Part shown: one piece after another, positions 39,610-41,279 of the stretch
Layout: every line of letters begins with the position of its first letter
Numbering within the stretch: the first letter of the stretch is position 1
Origin: Isohypsibius dastychi
Lineage: Eukaryota > Tardigrada > Eutardigrada > Parachela > Isohypsibiidae
NCBI GenBank assembly: GCA_034696485.1
Contig: JAQIWT010000065.1
Location: forward strand, 1-41,279
Reading direction: 5' to 3'
Length of the DNA: 41,279 bases
Made by a program: the position numbers and the translations under genes
Notes under the pieces: model-generated
What the model was told of the DNA's origin: nothing
Seen by the model: only the letters and a program-made list of their open reading frames with translations
Database searches by the model: none

Positions 39610-41279
39610 TTATCGTTGGTATCCAAATTCCTTTGCGTCATCTTCAGTGATGTCACCATATCGCCAAATATTTCGCTAAAAGCGCACAAATTAAAAACAT
39701 AATCCAAATACTTGATGACAAATCATACTCGTGAACGCTTCGCAGTTTCCTGAGCAGCACGGTACTCTGCCACCTAAAACAAAGCAAATTCAAAAACAGC
39801 TGTGATATGATAATTCAGACAAAATAATACAATTGATTGCAGACGCTTTTCCCGTCGGTTTTCGAATAACGCCAATCCACTTTCGACCAATTCTTTACCG
39901 ATGTCTTGCTTATTATCGGCTTTTAAAGCGGTGACAAACTCCAAGTTTCCATTTCTGTATTCCGTGTTCAGCAAAACAGGTTGACCTCCAGAAATATCTC
40001 GAAGCGCTCCAGCAGCGTCAAAGTCCTAGAAAGCAAAATTTTACACGATTTCCCGAAAGGCTAGCCGCTCCATGAGGCGCAGTGTGTTACCTCAGTATGT
40101 TCACGAACAAACGCCAACGCGTACTCTGTGGCCAAAGGTGGAACATTCTTGAACGTCGCTGGCAGAGCCGCCAGATTCACCGCAGATGTGGTTTCTCGCT
40201 GGAGAAGTTATATGACAGTAAATGATGAAACATAATATTTTACCCTCGAAATCAACTCACGTTGCCGTAATCGATGTACAAAACGTCAATCTTGTTTCCT
40301 TGAATGCTTTCAATCTTCGCACGATACCTAATTGATCCAAAACTGACAAAGAAATTTCAGGACAAAAAAAATGATGTTAACCAACCAGCATCCATCGAGA
40401 CTAAACTTCGCAGCGCAAATGTCCCCTCTTTTCGGAGTGTAAGACCCGGTGACTGGTGCATTTTGTTGGAATTCTTGTCGGATGCTAGCCATCAAAGATT
40501 CAAGTTTCGGTCCTAAACAAAATCTTGTTAACTCCGTATTCTGCCGAACAACGTTATTCGATCATCAATATACCATTATCGACTTCCTGAGCGTAGAACC
40601 GGAAACCAGACAAAGACTCAACAATGAGGACTCGTTTGTAATTTTCTGTCCGGTCAGTGTTGTCATCTTCTTGTTTCGAGTCAGTTTCAGTTGGTTCGGT
40701 ATAGGTCGACCAAATCTACACAAAAACTTGATAATACGCCCTGTTGCCAAATCATATATCCCACCTTCAATTTCTGCTCTTTAGCAGCGGCCTCAGCCCT
40801 CTGAAGCGGTCCCACGTGTTGACTCTTTTCAGCTGAGTAATAATTCACTGACGACAAACCAGCTTCGACCAATTCCAATGAAAGGTTTTTCCCCCCAATA
40901 AAAAGCCATCCGATGAAATTTCCAACCTTGTCGATGTCAGTAATTTCGATTTGAACCTGAACACATCCAATCACATCAAAAAACTCGTCAAAAGTATAGC
41001 GGCGATGTCGCTTACATCTCGCTGTGCAACGAGCTCTTTCGAAAAGTTCAGCGCCTCGTCACCCCATTCTTCAGCGGGGATCAGTTGTCCCCCTGGTCCC
41101 ATCCTGGTTCCTTTTGGACATCTGACTCCTAAAATATGAAGAAGTAAGCACATCAGCATCGGGCATAGAAAAAACAGAAAAAAAGGTTCGTTACCGGCTA
41201 AAATCAAGCTAATCAAGCAAGACTTTTTTGGGATGTGGATACGGAAGCGCGATCCGCTTCCGACATAGTCAACCACGCC
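39610..41279 (-). CDS. SND1: Tudor staphylococcal nuclease (SND1/Tudor-SN), 5' end outside window
   Basis: This multifunctional RNA-binding protein has roles in RISC, stress granules and splicing. Nine exons are visible on the minus strand: from beyond 41279 to 41195, then 41128-41016, 40956-40765, 40715-40574, 40512-40386, 40327-40261, 40198-40091, 40025-39831, 39773-39729 and 39675-39610 (ten segments counting the cut one). The first part is the end of the fourth SNase-like repeat (GGKNLSLELVEAGL, DKVGNFIGWL). The Tudor domain follows: RGDICAAKFSLDG, then YRAKIESIQGNKIDVLYIDYGN, with the aromatic cage Tyr and Asp visible. The C-terminal partial SNase repeat ends WRYGDITEDDAKEFGYQR, matching the conserved end of human SND1. 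About the first half of the protein, including SNase repeats 1-3, lies to the right. Confidence 0.95.

Overview
The window is animal nuclear DNA. Its genes are split by short GT-AG introns, mostly 50-150 bp, and packed closely on both strands. There is no operon-like spacing and no trans-splice leader. Four things point to a panarthropod ecdysozoan with a compact genome: an agatoxin-like secreted peptide, a CAPA/pyrokinin/neuromedin-U-type receptor, a six-cysteine insulin-like peptide and a group of achaete-scute-type bHLH genes. A tardigrade would fit, but this is inference and I cannot name the species. Where I rebuilt exons by hand I checked that the intron phases agree and that the summed CDS length is a multiple of three. 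This held for every multi-exon model below.

Layout. 1-77: end of a short inverted-repeat element, cut by the window edge. 1517-7610 (+): receptor protein tyrosine phosphatase with about eleven FN3 domains, one transmembrane segment and one PTP domain. 9077-9829 (+): insulin-like precursor, tail to tail with 10149-10888 (-), the U4/U6.U5 snRNP 27 kDa protein. 11537-12379 (+): single-pass coiled-coil protein of unknown family, tail to tail with 12696-18417 (-), Discs-large. Discs-large is head to head with 18980-20629 (+), a 3-keto-steroid reductase/HSD17B7-like enzyme. 21697-25343 (+): peptide GPCR with a second copy of the inverted-repeat element inside one intron. 26339-27413 (-): agatoxin-like peptide precursor. 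27844-28981 (-): four-exon gene of unknown function. 29343-30628 (+): claudin/PMP22-like four-pass protein. 31310-31957 (+), 32344-32971 (+) and 36305-37033 (-): three achaete-scute-family bHLH genes. 39610-41279 (-): C-terminal half of Tudor-SN (SND1), which runs off the right edge.

Themes. Several genes act in signalling (receptor phosphatase, insulin-like peptide, peptide GPCR, agatoxin-like peptide). Others act in epithelial junction biology (Discs-large, claudin-like protein), in RNA processing (SNRNP27, SND1) and in neural fate choice (three bHLH genes). Nothing suggests that unlike neighbours share one pathway. The bHLH group is the one cluster of related genes. The 2.6 kb upstream of its canonical achaete-scute member carries six CAGGTG-type E-boxes, a TATA-like box and paired CCAAT boxes.
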